64,000 bases of DNA from JASGTU01 sp963821815 (lineage in GTDB: Bacteria > Chloroflexota > Anaerolineae > Caldilineales > Caldilineaceae). A program made the translations under genes and the position numbers. The DNA lies in contig CAWGFG010000002.1 in NCBI GenBank assembly GCA_963821815.1, positions 248,001-312,000 of the forward strand. The letters run 5' to 3'. Position 1 is the first letter of the stretch. Every line of letters starts with the position of its first letter. Positions 18,111-27,324 of the stretch are shown here, piece by piece. The notes under the pieces were generated by a model. It saw only the letters and a list, made by a program, of their open reading frames with translations, was not told where the DNA came from and ran no database searches.

Positions 18111-18893
18111 CTATTGATAGTCGACTGTTATCTCTCCGAGATCGATCGCCGTGTCAGGCTCAGTCATGAAACGAAAAGCCTTGTCCGGCGTGACTTCCGC
18201 CCACGCATAGACCGTCATCATGTCGCCTACCAGGAACATATATTCACCTGGCTCTTCCACCTCCACTTTGAAAGTCCCATCGTCGCTCGTGACTGCACCG
18301 GGTGTGAATGCATCGGACAAGGCCCAGAAGCAACCTTCACCGGCGTCATTGCCCTTTACGGCCTCGTCGGCGGTCTCGGGGCAGTTGACCTTTGGGAAGC
18401 GAACGACGGTATTATTCAGCGGATCACCGGTAACGTTCGATATCAGAGTACCAACAACCAGCGCCTGCCCTTCTTTGACCTCAGCCTCAACAACCACAGG
18501 TTCGGCGGTGTTGTAACCGTGCTCGGCCGCCTGTGCTGCCAGCGGGCTTTCCGGCTGGGGCTCTGTCAGAGGGCTCACCGGCTGCTCACCTGCCAGCGGA
18601 CTCTCGGGTTGAGCAGCAGATTCAGCACTCGGTTCGCCGGACGTTTCTTCGGTCGGTTCGGCTGTCGGCTCCTCCGCCAGCGCCTCAGTAGGTTCCATGC
18701 TAGGCTCTTCTGTCGGCGCTTCCGTCGGCGCAATGGTTGGTTCCTCGGTAGGCTCTTCCGTCTGAGACGCAGCTTCCTGAGCAGCTGGTTCGGCGGCTGC
18801 TTGGTTGTCATTCTTCTTAGAGCAGCCACTGATGAGCAGCATGGCGACGAGCAAGCCGAGCGTTATACGGTAGAGCACTTGTCGATGGGGCAT
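18111..18893 (-). CDS. Lipoprotein with Thr/Pro/Glu-rich linker and Ig-like domain
   Basis: 260 residues. A signal peptide ends in the lipobox LISGC, so it is a surface-anchored lipoprotein. Residues about 30-125 are a low-complexity linker of E-x-P-T and S-P-L repeats. The C-terminal ~130 residues look like a carboxypeptidase-regulatory or Ig-like beta domain (GTLISNVTGDPL, TSDDGTFKVEV). The linker probably lifts the domain away from the membrane. It has its own promoter upstream and the GT-C-like gene follows. Binding partner unknown. Confidence 0.8.
   Translation of the reverse strand: MPHRQVLYRITLGLLVAMLLISGCSKKNDNQAAAEPAAQEAASQTEEPTEEPTIAPTEAPTEEPSMEPTEALAEEPTAEPTEETSGEPSAESAAQPESPLAGEQPVSPLTEPQPESPLAAQAAEHGYNTAEPVVVEAEVKEGQALVVGTLISNVTGDPLNNTVVRFPKVNCPETADEAVKGNDAGEGCFWALSDAFTPGAVTSDDGTFKVEVEEPGEYMFLVGDMMTVYAWAEVTPDKAFRFMTEPDTAIDLGEITVDYQ
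18530..18770. repeat. Low-complexity coding repeats in the lipoprotein linker
   Basis: Degenerate short tandem units encoding E-x-P-T (several copies) and P-x-S-P-L (three copies). Such tracts are prone to change in copy number between strains. Confidence 0.6.
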
Positions 18894-19066
18894 ATTCAGT
18901 TCCTTGGTTTCATCGGTTAATTCGTTAAACAGTTTCAGACCACTTCATCCTGATCGTGTACGAACAACAATTCTTCGTTCGCATACGCAGTTGGCGGTAC
19001 GGATCACTGCCGCAACATAGTTCCGGCTCAACCTCGAAACTATTTCACGGGATGAGCGATGCCGGA

Positions 19067-19095
19067 ATTGTAGCGAACACGGGTCAAGTCAACAA
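19067..19095 (-). promoter_or_regulatory. Candidate promoter of the lipoprotein gene
   Basis: Minus strand TTGTTG (19095-19090), 17-nt spacer, TACAAT (19072-19067). The leader to the ATG at 18893 would be about 165 nt. Confidence 0.45.
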
Positions 19096-19227
19096 ACTGC
19101 CTGCGCAATGAGTCAGCCCGTTCGCAACTATTATTCCGCAGTCGCAATAGGCACATAACCCGAGGTGTTAGCCATCTGCACCAGTGTATTGCGTCCTAGG
19201 ATCCGTGACAATACCCCAAATGGAGTA

Positions 19228-19255
19228 TTGAAATGGCCGGGCAGATGGCTACAAT
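19228..19255 (+). promoter_or_regulatory. Promoter upstream of the four-repeat secreted protein
   Basis: TTGAAA (19228-19233), 16-nt spacer, TACAAT (19250-19255). It would give a leader of about 300 nt. A second TACAAT at 19532-19537, without a good -35, could start a short leader. Confidence 0.5.
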
Positions 19256-19561
19256 GGAGACGTAATGAAAAGCGTGTAACGCGTCCGTTGAAACCGTCAA
19301 CCTGTGAAGGTACGTGTGATAGATACGACTCAGGATGGGTTGTGGATTCGATGAGACGGGAAACGTCTTCTGTAGTGCAGCAATTGATGTGAGGGCTACT
19401 CGTCGAAGCAGAACAGCATAGAAAGCATGTATAGCAACAGTGTTCTGCGAGGATCGTGAAGCAAAGGTATGCAAGCTAAGTCGTGCAAATATGCCGATTT
19501 AGCAAACGGATCATTAAGCATTCAGTTTGGCTACAATAGAGTACGAAAGGAAGAAAGAAAC
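19256..19561 (+). other. Roughly 300-nt leader of the secreted protein gene
   Basis: No convincing ORF. It contains small hairpins, for example AGACG-GGAAA-CGTCT around 19352-19366. It matches no riboswitch class I know. It may be an mRNA-stabilising leader of a highly expressed gene, or simply spacer. Confidence 0.35.
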
Positions 19562-21046
19562 ATGAGAATTACAAAGCGGAAAGCACAGGTCAGTCTGGTA
19601 CTGGCGTTGGTGCTGTTGCTGTCGACGTTTGGTTCTGTCTTTGCGCAGACGTCTGCCAATGACACGAACTTCACTACGTCTGTTACGTATGGTAATGGCG
19701 GTACCGGTGAAGCGACGGTCATTTTTAAATTCTATCGTGAAGGACAAGCTTCAGAAGCTGCACAAGAGACCGTTAATCTCAAGCAGAATGCAACAGCGTC
19801 CCTTTATTTGGGCAATGTGGCAGGTCTATCCGGCGCGTTTAAGGGTTCAGCTACTATCAGCGCCGACCAGCCCGTTCAGGCAGTTGTTGTGCAAGTCCCG
19901 CAGAACAACCCGTTCGTGGTCAATCGTCCACTGTCCAATGGCTTCCGTTCTGGCGGTTCGCAATCTGTGATTGCCACTGTGCTGAAGAACACCTTCGGTC
20001 AGCAGACATCGTTCTCCTGCCAGAATGCTGATACAGTTGCGGTTGACATCAAGGTTGATTTCATCAACTCAACCGACGCCAGCGTAACTGCGCAAGAGAC
20101 AGCCACCAACATTCCAGTCGGAGCTGCTAAGTTCTTCGCTGCAGAGGATATTGCGGCGTTGGGCGGCAGTTGGAACGGTTCCGCAATCGCTAGAGGCTAC
20201 GAGACCGGTACAACCACAGAAGCCGACATTGTCTGCTCCGTTTCCGAGCTCGGTGCAAGCGGCGGTGTCAATGCTTTCAAAGCCAAAGCCTTTGAGGGTG
20301 TTGCCCAGGCTGGCACCAAGTTCTATGTCTCTTCAGCCCTCTGTGACGTCTTCGGTGGTCAAAGCACTGCCTATGCCGTCACCAACGCATCCTCTACAGA
20401 TGCAGCCAACGTCACTGTGGAATACAGCAGTGGTCAGACTGATTCTGCGACAATCCAGCCAGGCCAGAAGAACAGCTTCCTTGCCTGTAACAAGAATACG
20501 CCAAACTTTTCCGGCGCCGCCACCATTACGAGCACGGGCGCACCGGTTGTGGCAATCGCAAAGAAATTTCAGTCCGGTACAGTTTTTGAGACCGCTTTCG
20601 CCGGTGAGGCTGGAGGTTCCGATACGCTATCCCTGCCCTATATTCGTTGGGCGCCCGATGGCGACTTCAAAGACGGCAGTGGTAAGTACCAACGTGCGTT
20701 TATCGCCATCCAGAATGTCGGCGGAAGCGCAGCGACAAATGTAACTGTCAAGTACTACGATGTCGAGGGTAAACTTGTCGGCACGCACACCATTGCAAGC
20801 ATCGGTGCAGGTGCGAAAGAAAACTCCGATCCGACAAAAATGGCAAAGGCTGCTGGTATCAGCGACACAGCCGTTGTCTGGTTTGGCACGCCGAACGGTA
20901 ACGCCGCCAGCAGTGGTGTAAGCGGTAAGTACGGTGGCGGTGCAGTGATCGAAGCCGCAGGAGGCACGCTCGTCGCTATTGCCAGCATCACCTCCGAGCC
21001 ATCCAGCGGTAAGGTGCAGGAAGACTTCAACGCGATCCAGCAGTAA
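19562..21046 (+). CDS. Secreted protein with four beta-sandwich-like repeats
   Basis: 494 residues from ATG 19562, with a GGAAG-type ribosome site just upstream and a clear signal peptide cleaved after VFA. The mature part contains about four repeats of 100-120 residues, each with an N/A-rich beta pattern (N..V.V.Y..), a G-A-F/K-F turn, a G-S-A-x-I strand and a closing A/P-V-x-A-I strand. This resembles CARDB/DUF11-type modules. There is no anchor motif or C-terminal membrane segment, so it is exported or bound non-covalently. The strong leader, Ala/Ser/Thr/Gly bias and terminator suggest an abundant surface protein. Function unknown. Confidence 0.75.
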   Translation: MRITKRKAQVSLVLALVLLLSTFGSVFAQTSANDTNFTTSVTYGNGGTGEATVIFKFYREGQASEAAQETVNLKQNATASLYLGNVAGLSGAFKGSATISADQPVQAVVVQVPQNNPFVVNRPLSNGFRSGGSQSVIATVLKNTFGQQTSFSCQNADTVAVDIKVDFINSTDASVTAQETATNIPVGAAKFFAAEDIAALGGSWNGSAIARGYETGTTTEADIVCSVSELGASGGVNAFKAKAFEGVAQAGTKFYVSSALCDVFGGQSTAYAVTNASSTDAANVTVEYSSGQTDSATIQPGQKNSFLACNKNTPNFSGAATITSTGAPVVAIAKKFQSGTVFETAFAGEAGGSDTLSLPYIRWAPDGDFKDGSGKYQRAFIAIQNVGGSAATNVTVKYYDVEGKLVGTHTIASIGAGAKENSDPTKMAKAAGISDTAVVWFGTPNGNAASSGVSGKYGGGAVIEAAGGTLVAIASITSEPSSGKVQEDFNAIQQ

Positions 21047-21100
21047 TCCGCTTTTGGTTGGTTCAACATGAGCCGGCGCACCGTGTCGGCATCAATAGAG

Positions 21101-21142
21101 AGTAGCGAGTGGGCGTCGGATCCGACGCCCACTCGTGCTACT
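21101..21142. terminator. Long palindromic bidirectional terminator
   Basis: A 20-nt arm is followed at once by its complement with only a 2-nt bulge and no spacer. It sits between two convergent genes, 54 nt after one stop and 54 nt from the other, as expected for a shared terminator. Confidence 0.7.
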
Positions 21143-21195
21143 AAGATGTCCGTTCCTTCGCATTGCAGATTTGGCCCCGAGGAAGGACGTTCCGT

Positions 21196-22374
21196 TCACT
21201 CGACAGTGACGAGTTCCTGGTAGATATCCTCTAGCTGTCGGGCGATGGACGTCATGCGAAAGTCTTTGTCGACGAACGCATATGCGCGTTCAGCCATCGT
21301 CTCCGCTGCAATCGGGTCAGACAGCATCCTAAGTATGCCATCAGCAAGCGCTTCCGCGTCTCCCGGCGCCACAAGGATGCCGGTCTCGCCGTCAATGACA
21401 AGTTCAGAGTTGCCGGAAACATCCGTCGCTACCACCGGCGTCTTGCTCGCCATACTTTCCAGCACGACAGTCGGCAAGCCTTCCCACAATGACGACGAAA
21501 CAAATACATCCATCGCCGATAGGATCGCCTCAATATCCTCTCGCGGTCCGGTGAAAATGAAACTCTCGTCAACACCTGATTCAAAAGCCTGCCAGCGCAA
21601 GTCCTGTTCCGAACGTCCTTCGCCAACCAAAAGGAAGTTCGTATTTGGGCGCACCGCCAGCACCAGCTTGGCGGCTTCAATGAATCTGTCATAGCCTTTT
21701 TGAGGCGTCAGCCGCCCGATCGAGCCGACGACTGGCACATCAGGAGGTATCTGCAATTCTGTTCGAAAGCTTGTGCCACCCTTGTCTGGTTCCGAAAACC
21801 TATCTACGTTAATGGCGTTATGGACGACTATGGCATTTCGGTGACGCAACTTGGCAATTGGTCGTTTGTTGAGGTTCGCGACGACTTGCCTGGAAACGCC
21901 CAGCTCTCTCTCAAATGTTAACGGGTAAAGAAAGTTCGGAAATATCTTTCCATAAATGGGCCGTTTGCTCCATTCATATTCATTGTGCACAGTGCGCACG
22001 AGCGCCTTTGCACCGATTTCATACCGTAGAAGAAGTGCGGCTAAATCGCTGAATTCGCCGTGGCTATGAATGATGTGGACTGGACGTGTTACTTTTCCCG
22101 GCGTGGTTCGCCAGGCTCGTACTGCACTTGTATACTGATGATTCTCATCCCAGTCCGCAGCTATGAACGCCTCAATTCCTTCATTTTGGATTGTCTGGAG
22201 CCACTTATCGTCAAATGGCGTCTGATAGTGCCAAAGACCACCCAGTATCGGTTCAACGATGCTGCGATCAAAGGCTTTGCATAATTCGTAGGCGTGACGT
22301 GCGACGCCTCCCATCGGTCCTTCTACCGTGAGGCCAGAAGTGAGCAGGAGCACCCGAATCGGTTTCATTTCCAT
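21196..22374 (-). CDS. Glycosyltransferase family 4 (GT-B fold)
   Basis: 392 residues. A glycine-rich N-terminal loop (GPMGGVARHAYEL) and the C-terminal GT4 signature with donor-binding acidic residues (SLWEGLPTVVLESMA) are present, along with the SIGRLTPQKGYDRFIEA hinge segment. Retaining transferase using a nucleotide sugar at the cytoplasmic face. It overlaps the upstream pyruvyl transferase gene by 10 nt and ends the minus-strand polysaccharide operon. Acceptor and sugar unknown. Confidence 0.9.
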   Translation of the reverse strand: MEMKPIRVLLLTSGLTVEGPMGGVARHAYELCKAFDRSIVEPILGGLWHYQTPFDDKWLQTIQNEGIEAFIAADWDENHQYTSAVRAWRTTPGKVTRPVHIIHSHGEFSDLAALLLRYEIGAKALVRTVHNEYEWSKRPIYGKIFPNFLYPLTFERELGVSRQVVANLNKRPIAKLRHRNAIVVHNAINVDRFSEPDKGGTSFRTELQIPPDVPVVGSIGRLTPQKGYDRFIEAAKLVLAVRPNTNFLLVGEGRSEQDLRWQAFESGVDESFIFTGPREDIEAILSAMDVFVSSSLWEGLPTVVLESMASKTPVVATDVSGNSELVIDGETGILVAPGDAEALADGILRMLSDPIAAETMAERAYAFVDKDFRMTSIARQLEDIYQELVTVE

Positions 22375-23687
22375 CCTTGCTTGTACAACAGATAGTCTTG
22401 CCGAACGGTATCGAGCGCAGTATCGGTCCCACCACGCATCCGTGCAACCTCCGCTCGGATATGCTCAGCGATCGAATGCCGCTGCGTCCACAGCGTGCCA
22501 ACTAGATCAATAAGGCTTTCCCCATCAACATCTTCGATGCGAACGCACCACTCATCCAGACCGAGCATGCGCATCACACCTACAGTCTTGTCCTGATAGG
22601 CGATGGCAATGACAGGAACGCCCTGCGCCAAGGCGAAGATATTCGAATGCAGACGACTGCCCAGGAAGAGATCCATTTCTCCATAGGCGCTCCGCAATTT
22701 GTATGGATCAAGCTCCTCGTCGATCAGATGCACTTGTTTATGCAAACCTCTGTCCACAAGCCTGCGGTGGATGCGGCGTGCGGTATGCCGATCGTCGTCC
22801 GCAGCTGTCGGTCCGCACACTTGTGAAAATATCACGACATGACCATCGTGTGACTTGACAAAATGTTCTGCGGCTAACTCGACTGCCAGTTCGTAGGCAC
22901 CTTGTTTCTTGAATGGAGGATATTGAGATCCCCAGTCAATGAGCGTGATGCCGAGCAAAGGCATGTTTCTGGGAACGTCGTATCTGTCTAGGAACGCGAC
23001 GGCATCCTGTTCACGATCATCTGAAAATGCAAACGCCAGATCGCCGCATAAGATAACATCACGTACTTCTATGGGAAGTCTGCGAATCACTTCCATTGAC
23101 TGCGGATCGCGGACTAGGACGCGCCTGAACAACCCTAGCGTCACGCCGACCGCCAAGCGTTCCCAAAATTTCTCCAGTGGACCAATCGTCTGCGGCAACA
23201 TGTACATGGGTTTCCCGCACACTGTAGCGTACGCGATCATAAAAAGGGGGCTGAGCAGTGGCAGCCCTGCCTTGTGACCACGGCTGTAGATGAAGTTGCC
23301 GCCTACACTCACGACAAGATCCGCTTCGCAATAGGCGGTGACTGTCGATCGATAGGGTTCAGGTAAGCGATTCAACCAACTCGTGCGACCGAAGCGGTAA
23401 CCAATTCCGATCACTATACTTACCATAAGCATGAACGGCGCCATCAAGTATGTGCGAAACGCAGATGAAAATCCGCGTGATTCGGATGATCGAAACCAGG
23501 TGAATAAAGAAGGAACGACTACTTCGCGATGGTGATTGTTCTTTTTTGCATAACTATCGGGGTCATTCATGGCGATTGTAATGTGGCTATCCGGGAACAG
23601 CCGATAGAGCTGTTTGAGGGATTCCAACGTGATGGCGAAATCACCTGCGTTATGGAAAGAATGTACGTTGAGTAGCAGAATCTTCAT
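22365..23687 (-). CDS. Polysaccharide pyruvyl transferase family protein
   Basis: 440 residues, a little longer than usual for the family (CsaB/WcaK type). N-terminal MKILLLNVHSFHNAGDFAI and the central DPQSMEVIRRL and GSRLHSNIFALAQGVPVIAI segments are characteristic. Members transfer pyruvate from phosphoenolpyruvate to glycan sugars; ketal-pyruvyl groups can anchor S-layer proteins. It overlaps the flippase gene (4 nt) and the GT4 gene (10 nt), so is tightly coupled in the operon. Activity is predicted only. Confidence 0.85.
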   Translation of the reverse strand: MKILLLNVHSFHNAGDFAITLESLKQLYRLFPDSHITIAMNDPDSYAKKNNHHREVVVPSLFTWFRSSESRGFSSAFRTYLMAPFMLMVSIVIGIGYRFGRTSWLNRLPEPYRSTVTAYCEADLVVSVGGNFIYSRGHKAGLPLLSPLFMIAYATVCGKPMYMLPQTIGPLEKFWERLAVGVTLGLFRRVLVRDPQSMEVIRRLPIEVRDVILCGDLAFAFSDDREQDAVAFLDRYDVPRNMPLLGITLIDWGSQYPPFKKQGAYELAVELAAEHFVKSHDGHVVIFSQVCGPTAADDDRHTARRIHRRLVDRGLHKQVHLIDEELDPYKLRSAYGEMDLFLGSRLHSNIFALAQGVPVIAIAYQDKTVGVMRMLGLDEWCVRIEDVDGESLIDLVGTLWTQRHSIAEHIRAEVARMRGGTDTALDTVRQDYLLYKQGWK

Positions 23688-24964
23688 CGCTTATCGCCGA
23701 TGTAGGCTGAACCGTAGGCACGCAGCCAGTAGAACGTGAGCGCCAGGTAGCCGATGACGAGTGTCCATTCCGTGAACACATAGACGGATGCTGCACCGAT
23801 GATGCCGTAGATAGGGATCAGCAGGATGTTCAATCCTACATTCGCAGTCGCCACCACGGCTTGTACCTGTACGCGTCTGTATTGCCAACCCACAGCTACC
23901 AGTATACTCGCCGCTGCCAAGGTGATAAATCGAGCCGACAACACGCCACCCAGGATTGTCAGCACGTCGCCAGTCTCTGTATAGGCGCTGCCGAAGACCA
24001 ACTGTACGATCCAGTCGGCGCTGAACATCAGAAACAGTCCTGCTAGAATGCCGAGCGGTATACTTACGATGAGCAGTCTTTTTGCGTGAGCGATCAGCGC
24101 GCTTGATCGTTGCGCATGTTCGCGGCTGAGCACCGGCACCATGATCATGTAGATGGCGAACGGCGCTAGCGCCAGCGCACCAGTGATCGAGATAGCAGGT
24201 GCATAGTAGCCGGCTGCTTCGCTGCCCAAATATTGAGCAACCAGCGCCACATCTGCGCGGCCGTATATCATGAACAGACCCATAGAAACACCGAAGACGA
24301 ACGTGCCGCGTAAAGTCGGTGCGTAGCTGGCGCGATCAAACGCAAATCCAAAGGCGTGCGCCTGCCATGTGATCGCAAGCACGGCAATGCCGGCAGTGAC
24401 GAACATCTGCCAGAAGAGATACTGCGCCGCATCATCCGTACCAAGCAAAGCCAAGCTGACCACAACCGCGAGTAGGGCCAGATTCGCAGGCACAATGAGC
24501 TTGAGGATGCGCTGATTTTGCAGCGCGGCACGCGATGCACTCCACACCGAACTGGCAATCTCTTCGAAATAGACGATCAGCGAGCTGAGTAGGATGAAAA
24601 GTGGCGGGAATGCCGGTGAATTCAGCAGGGATGAAACAGCGATCATGACCAGCAACCACGCAGCGCCAAGCGTACCTTTGAGAACGATGCATGTTGTCGC
24701 ATGCTGGGCAAGCTTCGCTCGATCATGTTCTCGGTAGCCGTTGCGAAGAAGCCACGTGTCGAGCCCAAGCGCGAAGGCCACCGCCAGTATGCGCACCACG
24801 GCAAACGACGCAGCATAGGGTCCAAAACCATCCGGACCCACCATGCGCGCCACGATCATGACCGTTACTGCCAGGATGCCGCGCTCTAGGGCTGAGGAAG
24901 AGAAGATAGCCGCGAAGTTGGGGATCAGCTCCCGGCGCAGTGGCAGAGTGGGACCAGCATTCAA
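23684..24964 (-). CDS. Polysaccharide flippase (Wzx / MATE-like)
   Basis: 426 residues with about 12 hydrophobic helices. The opening RELIPNFAAIFSSSALERG and GPDGFGPYAASFAVVRI segments are typical of the O-antigen/teichoic-acid flippase family. It would move undecaprenyl-linked glycans across the membrane. It overlaps its neighbours by 4 nt on each side, giving translational coupling. No dedicated Wzy polymerase is visible in this cluster. Confidence 0.88.
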   Translation of the reverse strand: MNAGPTLPLRRELIPNFAAIFSSSALERGILAVTVMIVARMVGPDGFGPYAASFAVVRILAVAFALGLDTWLLRNGYREHDRAKLAQHATTCIVLKGTLGAAWLLVMIAVSSLLNSPAFPPLFILLSSLIVYFEEIASSVWSASRAALQNQRILKLIVPANLALLAVVVSLALLGTDDAAQYLFWQMFVTAGIAVLAITWQAHAFGFAFDRASYAPTLRGTFVFGVSMGLFMIYGRADVALVAQYLGSEAAGYYAPAISITGALALAPFAIYMIMVPVLSREHAQRSSALIAHAKRLLIVSIPLGILAGLFLMFSADWIVQLVFGSAYTETGDVLTILGGVLSARFITLAAASILVAVGWQYRRVQVQAVVATANVGLNILLIPIYGIIGAASVYVFTEWTLVIGYLALTFYWLRAYGSAYIGDKR

Positions 24965-26187
24965 TGTGAAAGCGTCCTCAACACGTCTTTGAAGCGTTCA
25001 CCTAGCGCTTCGATGGTATATGCCTGCTGGAAGAGACTATGTCCCTGTGCAGCAATGGATTCGCGTAGCGGCTTGTTCATCTGAAGCAGCACAATGGCCG
25101 TGGCAAGCGCGGTCGCATCATTTCGATTGCATAGATATAGATGCACGTCGTGTTCGAAGAATTCTCTTACGGCAGGACCATCACCGGTGAGAACCGGTTT
25201 CGCCATGGCGAGTCCTTCGTAGATCTTATTCTGCACCGAAAGAACTGCCTGTGGCGTGGTACCGAATGCGCCCAGTACGATGTCAGCCGATGCCAGCGTA
25301 TTTAACAGCGTATTCTCGTCCACCCAGCCAAGTAACGAGACATTCTCTAGACCATAGTTGGCAGCCAGTTTTGTAGCGAGTTTATGCTCCGGTCCGACGC
25401 CCATCAGTGTGAATCGAATCTCCGCGTGTGGCAATAGCAGGCGCGCCGCCTCAATTATTGTCTGAACGCCGTGCGTTTGGAGAAATGAGCCGTGGTAGAC
25501 GACGTGGAAGCTTGTCTCTTCGTTGGCTGGCTGCGGTGAAGTGGCTTCGGATATAGGCGGATGGAATTGATCGCTGTTTGCGCCGGTCGGCTGAATGTGA
25601 AAGTGGCAATTATGGTAACTATAGGTATGGCAGAACCACTTCACATAATTAATAGAATCTAGGAAAAGAGCATCCGGTAATCGAATAGCACACCATTCGA
25701 TGCATTTCAATGCATTCGCGGCGATCGGATTTTGCTCCGCCAACCCGCGCTCCACCGTAATCAGGTAGAGCGACATGAGGATGTCCCATGCCAGCGGCTT
25801 TCCACGCCACCAACTGAGCACGCGCGCCAGAAACACGTCGAACTGTCCCGGATACCCCACAACAAGCACGTCGTAGTCCTGGGCAATTCTGAAATACTTG
25901 CGCAGCAGCCGAATGTACACGCCTATGACGCGCATCCAAAAAGCAGGACTACGCCAGCCCTGCTCCACCGCCATGACCCGATCGTCGAAGCCGCCCCATA
26001 GAGGCTCATGGCACACCACAACGTCGACGCCGTTCCGACGCAATCCCTCGATCAAGTTTGTGTTGCGCGCGTATTCAGCGCGGTAGGCGCCGAAATAGCA
26101 GACGCGCAAGCGCTCTGTCGAACCGATGCCCGGTGCAACACTTCCTGGCGAGGGCATGGGGTCGTTAGCTGCTGATTCGGCAACCAT
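24961..26187 (-). CDS. Glycosyltransferase family 4
   Basis: 408 residues, GT-B fold with the second Rossmann half clear (FHVVYHGSFLQTHGVQTIIEA, then VLSVQNKIYEGLAMAKPVL). The E-x7-E-like donor motif is weaker than in the other GT4 proteins here. It overlaps the flippase gene by 4 nt. The start at 26187 is uncertain, as residues 1-25 are polar and could be extra. Confidence 0.84.
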   Translation of the reverse strand: MVAESAANDPMPSPGSVAPGIGSTERLRVCYFGAYRAEYARNTNLIEGLRRNGVDVVVCHEPLWGGFDDRVMAVEQGWRSPAFWMRVIGVYIRLLRKYFRIAQDYDVLVVGYPGQFDVFLARVLSWWRGKPLAWDILMSLYLITVERGLAEQNPIAANALKCIEWCAIRLPDALFLDSINYVKWFCHTYSYHNCHFHIQPTGANSDQFHPPISEATSPQPANEETSFHVVYHGSFLQTHGVQTIIEAARLLLPHAEIRFTLMGVGPEHKLATKLAANYGLENVSLLGWVDENTLLNTLASADIVLGAFGTTPQAVLSVQNKIYEGLAMAKPVLTGDGPAVREFFEHDVHLYLCNRNDATALATAIVLLQMNKPLRESIAAQGHSLFQQAYTIEALGERFKDVLRTLSH

Positions 26188-26235
26188 TAGGCGGGCCGAA
26201 ACGGTAAAGCTGACAGTCTGCCGGGAACGCTGCCA

Positions 26236-27297
26236 CTATTCATATGAGCGGGGAGGCTCTTGCGAGTTGACGAAGGCAGCAGAGGGTTGCTCCGCAGATG
26301 CATCCACAGCGCGTCCCTCGTGGCGGTCCAACCGCGTATGCTCTGCACTCACGGCATCGCGTTCTGCTTCCAGCCGGCGCAACCGATAGACTATCTCTTC
26401 GCTGATCTTGCGGTTAAACCCAACCAGGTCGGCGACCAAACCGATAAGCAGCGTTTGGAACCCGATGATGAGCAGGACGGCAGTGAGAATCAGCGACTGC
26501 ACATGACCGTTGCCCTGTCCGTCGAAATAGTAGAAGAGGAAGCGTATCCCTAGAATCAGGCCCAGAAGAATGGCAATCGAACCCGACCAGAGAAAGATGC
26601 TCAGCGGTCGGTAGAGTGTGAACGAACGTACAATAGTAATGGCGGAGTTCGACACGTAGCTGGCCATTCCGTGCATTAAGCGCGACGGTCGCCTCGGCGG
26701 ATTGGTGCGGATGGGCACGTGCTCGACCGTCAACCGCTGAGCGCTGGACTGAATCAATGTCTCCAGCGTGTACGAATAGTTGTTCAGCACCAACGTGCGC
26801 AAGGCGGCTTCGCGCGTATATGCGCGAAATCCGCTAGCGGCATCGGGTATATCAGTCCTTGCAGCGCGGGAGATCACCCAACTGCCCAACCGCTGCAGCG
26901 ATCGTTTTAGTGGCGAGAAAGAGGGAACGCCGGCAACGACACGGTCACCGACAACGATATCAGCTCGACCGGCTAAAATCGGTTGGATGAGCAGCGGAAT
27001 GTCCGCGCCCATGTACTGATTGTCTGCATCGGTATTGAGAATGATGTCCGCGCCGTTGAGCACCGACGCTTCAAGCCCGGCAGCGAACGCCTTGGCTAGG
27101 CCGCGGTTGCCGGGGAAGCGTATGATATGGTCAACGCCATTTGCGCAAGCAACCTCAGCCGTGTTGTCCCGGCTGCCGTCGTCAATAACTAGCGTTTCTA
27201 CTTCATCGACACCCGGTACCGAATCTGGCAGGGCTGCCAAGGTCTCCGGCAGTGTGTCTGCCTCGTTGAAGCAGGGTATCTGAATGATTAGCTTCAT
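26236..27297 (-). CDS. Membrane-anchored family 2 glycosyltransferase (polyprenyl-phosphate sugar synthase-like)
   Basis: 353 residues. The GT-A fold has VIDDGS at 38-42 and the metal-binding DAD at 90-92, followed by two C-terminal membrane helices (about 228-250 and 263-285) and a charged coiled coil. This layout is that of dolichyl/undecaprenyl-phosphate mannose or glucose synthases, which make the lipid-linked donors used by GT-C enzymes. Many such enzymes are encoded nearby, which supports that role. It lies 27 nt after the TyrA-like gene. Confidence 0.87.
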   Translation of the reverse strand: MKLIIQIPCFNEADTLPETLAALPDSVPGVDEVETLVIDDGSRDNTAEVACANGVDHIIRFPGNRGLAKAFAAGLEASVLNGADIILNTDADNQYMGADIPLLIQPILAGRADIVVGDRVVAGVPSFSPLKRSLQRLGSWVISRAARTDIPDAASGFRAYTREAALRTLVLNNYSYTLETLIQSSAQRLTVEHVPIRTNPPRRPSRLMHGMASYVSNSAITIVRSFTLYRPLSIFLWSGSIAILLGLILGIRFLFYYFDGQGNGHVQSLILTAVLLIIGFQTLLIGLVADLVGFNRKISEEIVYRLRRLEAERDAVSAEHTRLDRHEGRAVDASAEQPSAAFVNSQEPPRSYE

Positions 27298-27324
27298 GTA
27301 GATACGCCAGTTCTCTGATGGTTC

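Noticed and set aside
18530..18770. CRISPR-like or tandem DNA repeat
   Set aside because: The repetition is degenerate and follows codons of a Thr/Pro/Glu linker; there are no regular spacers.
21101..21142. Palindrome as the end of an insertion sequence
   Set aside because: No transposase, no second copy and no target duplication; its place between convergent genes fits a terminator.
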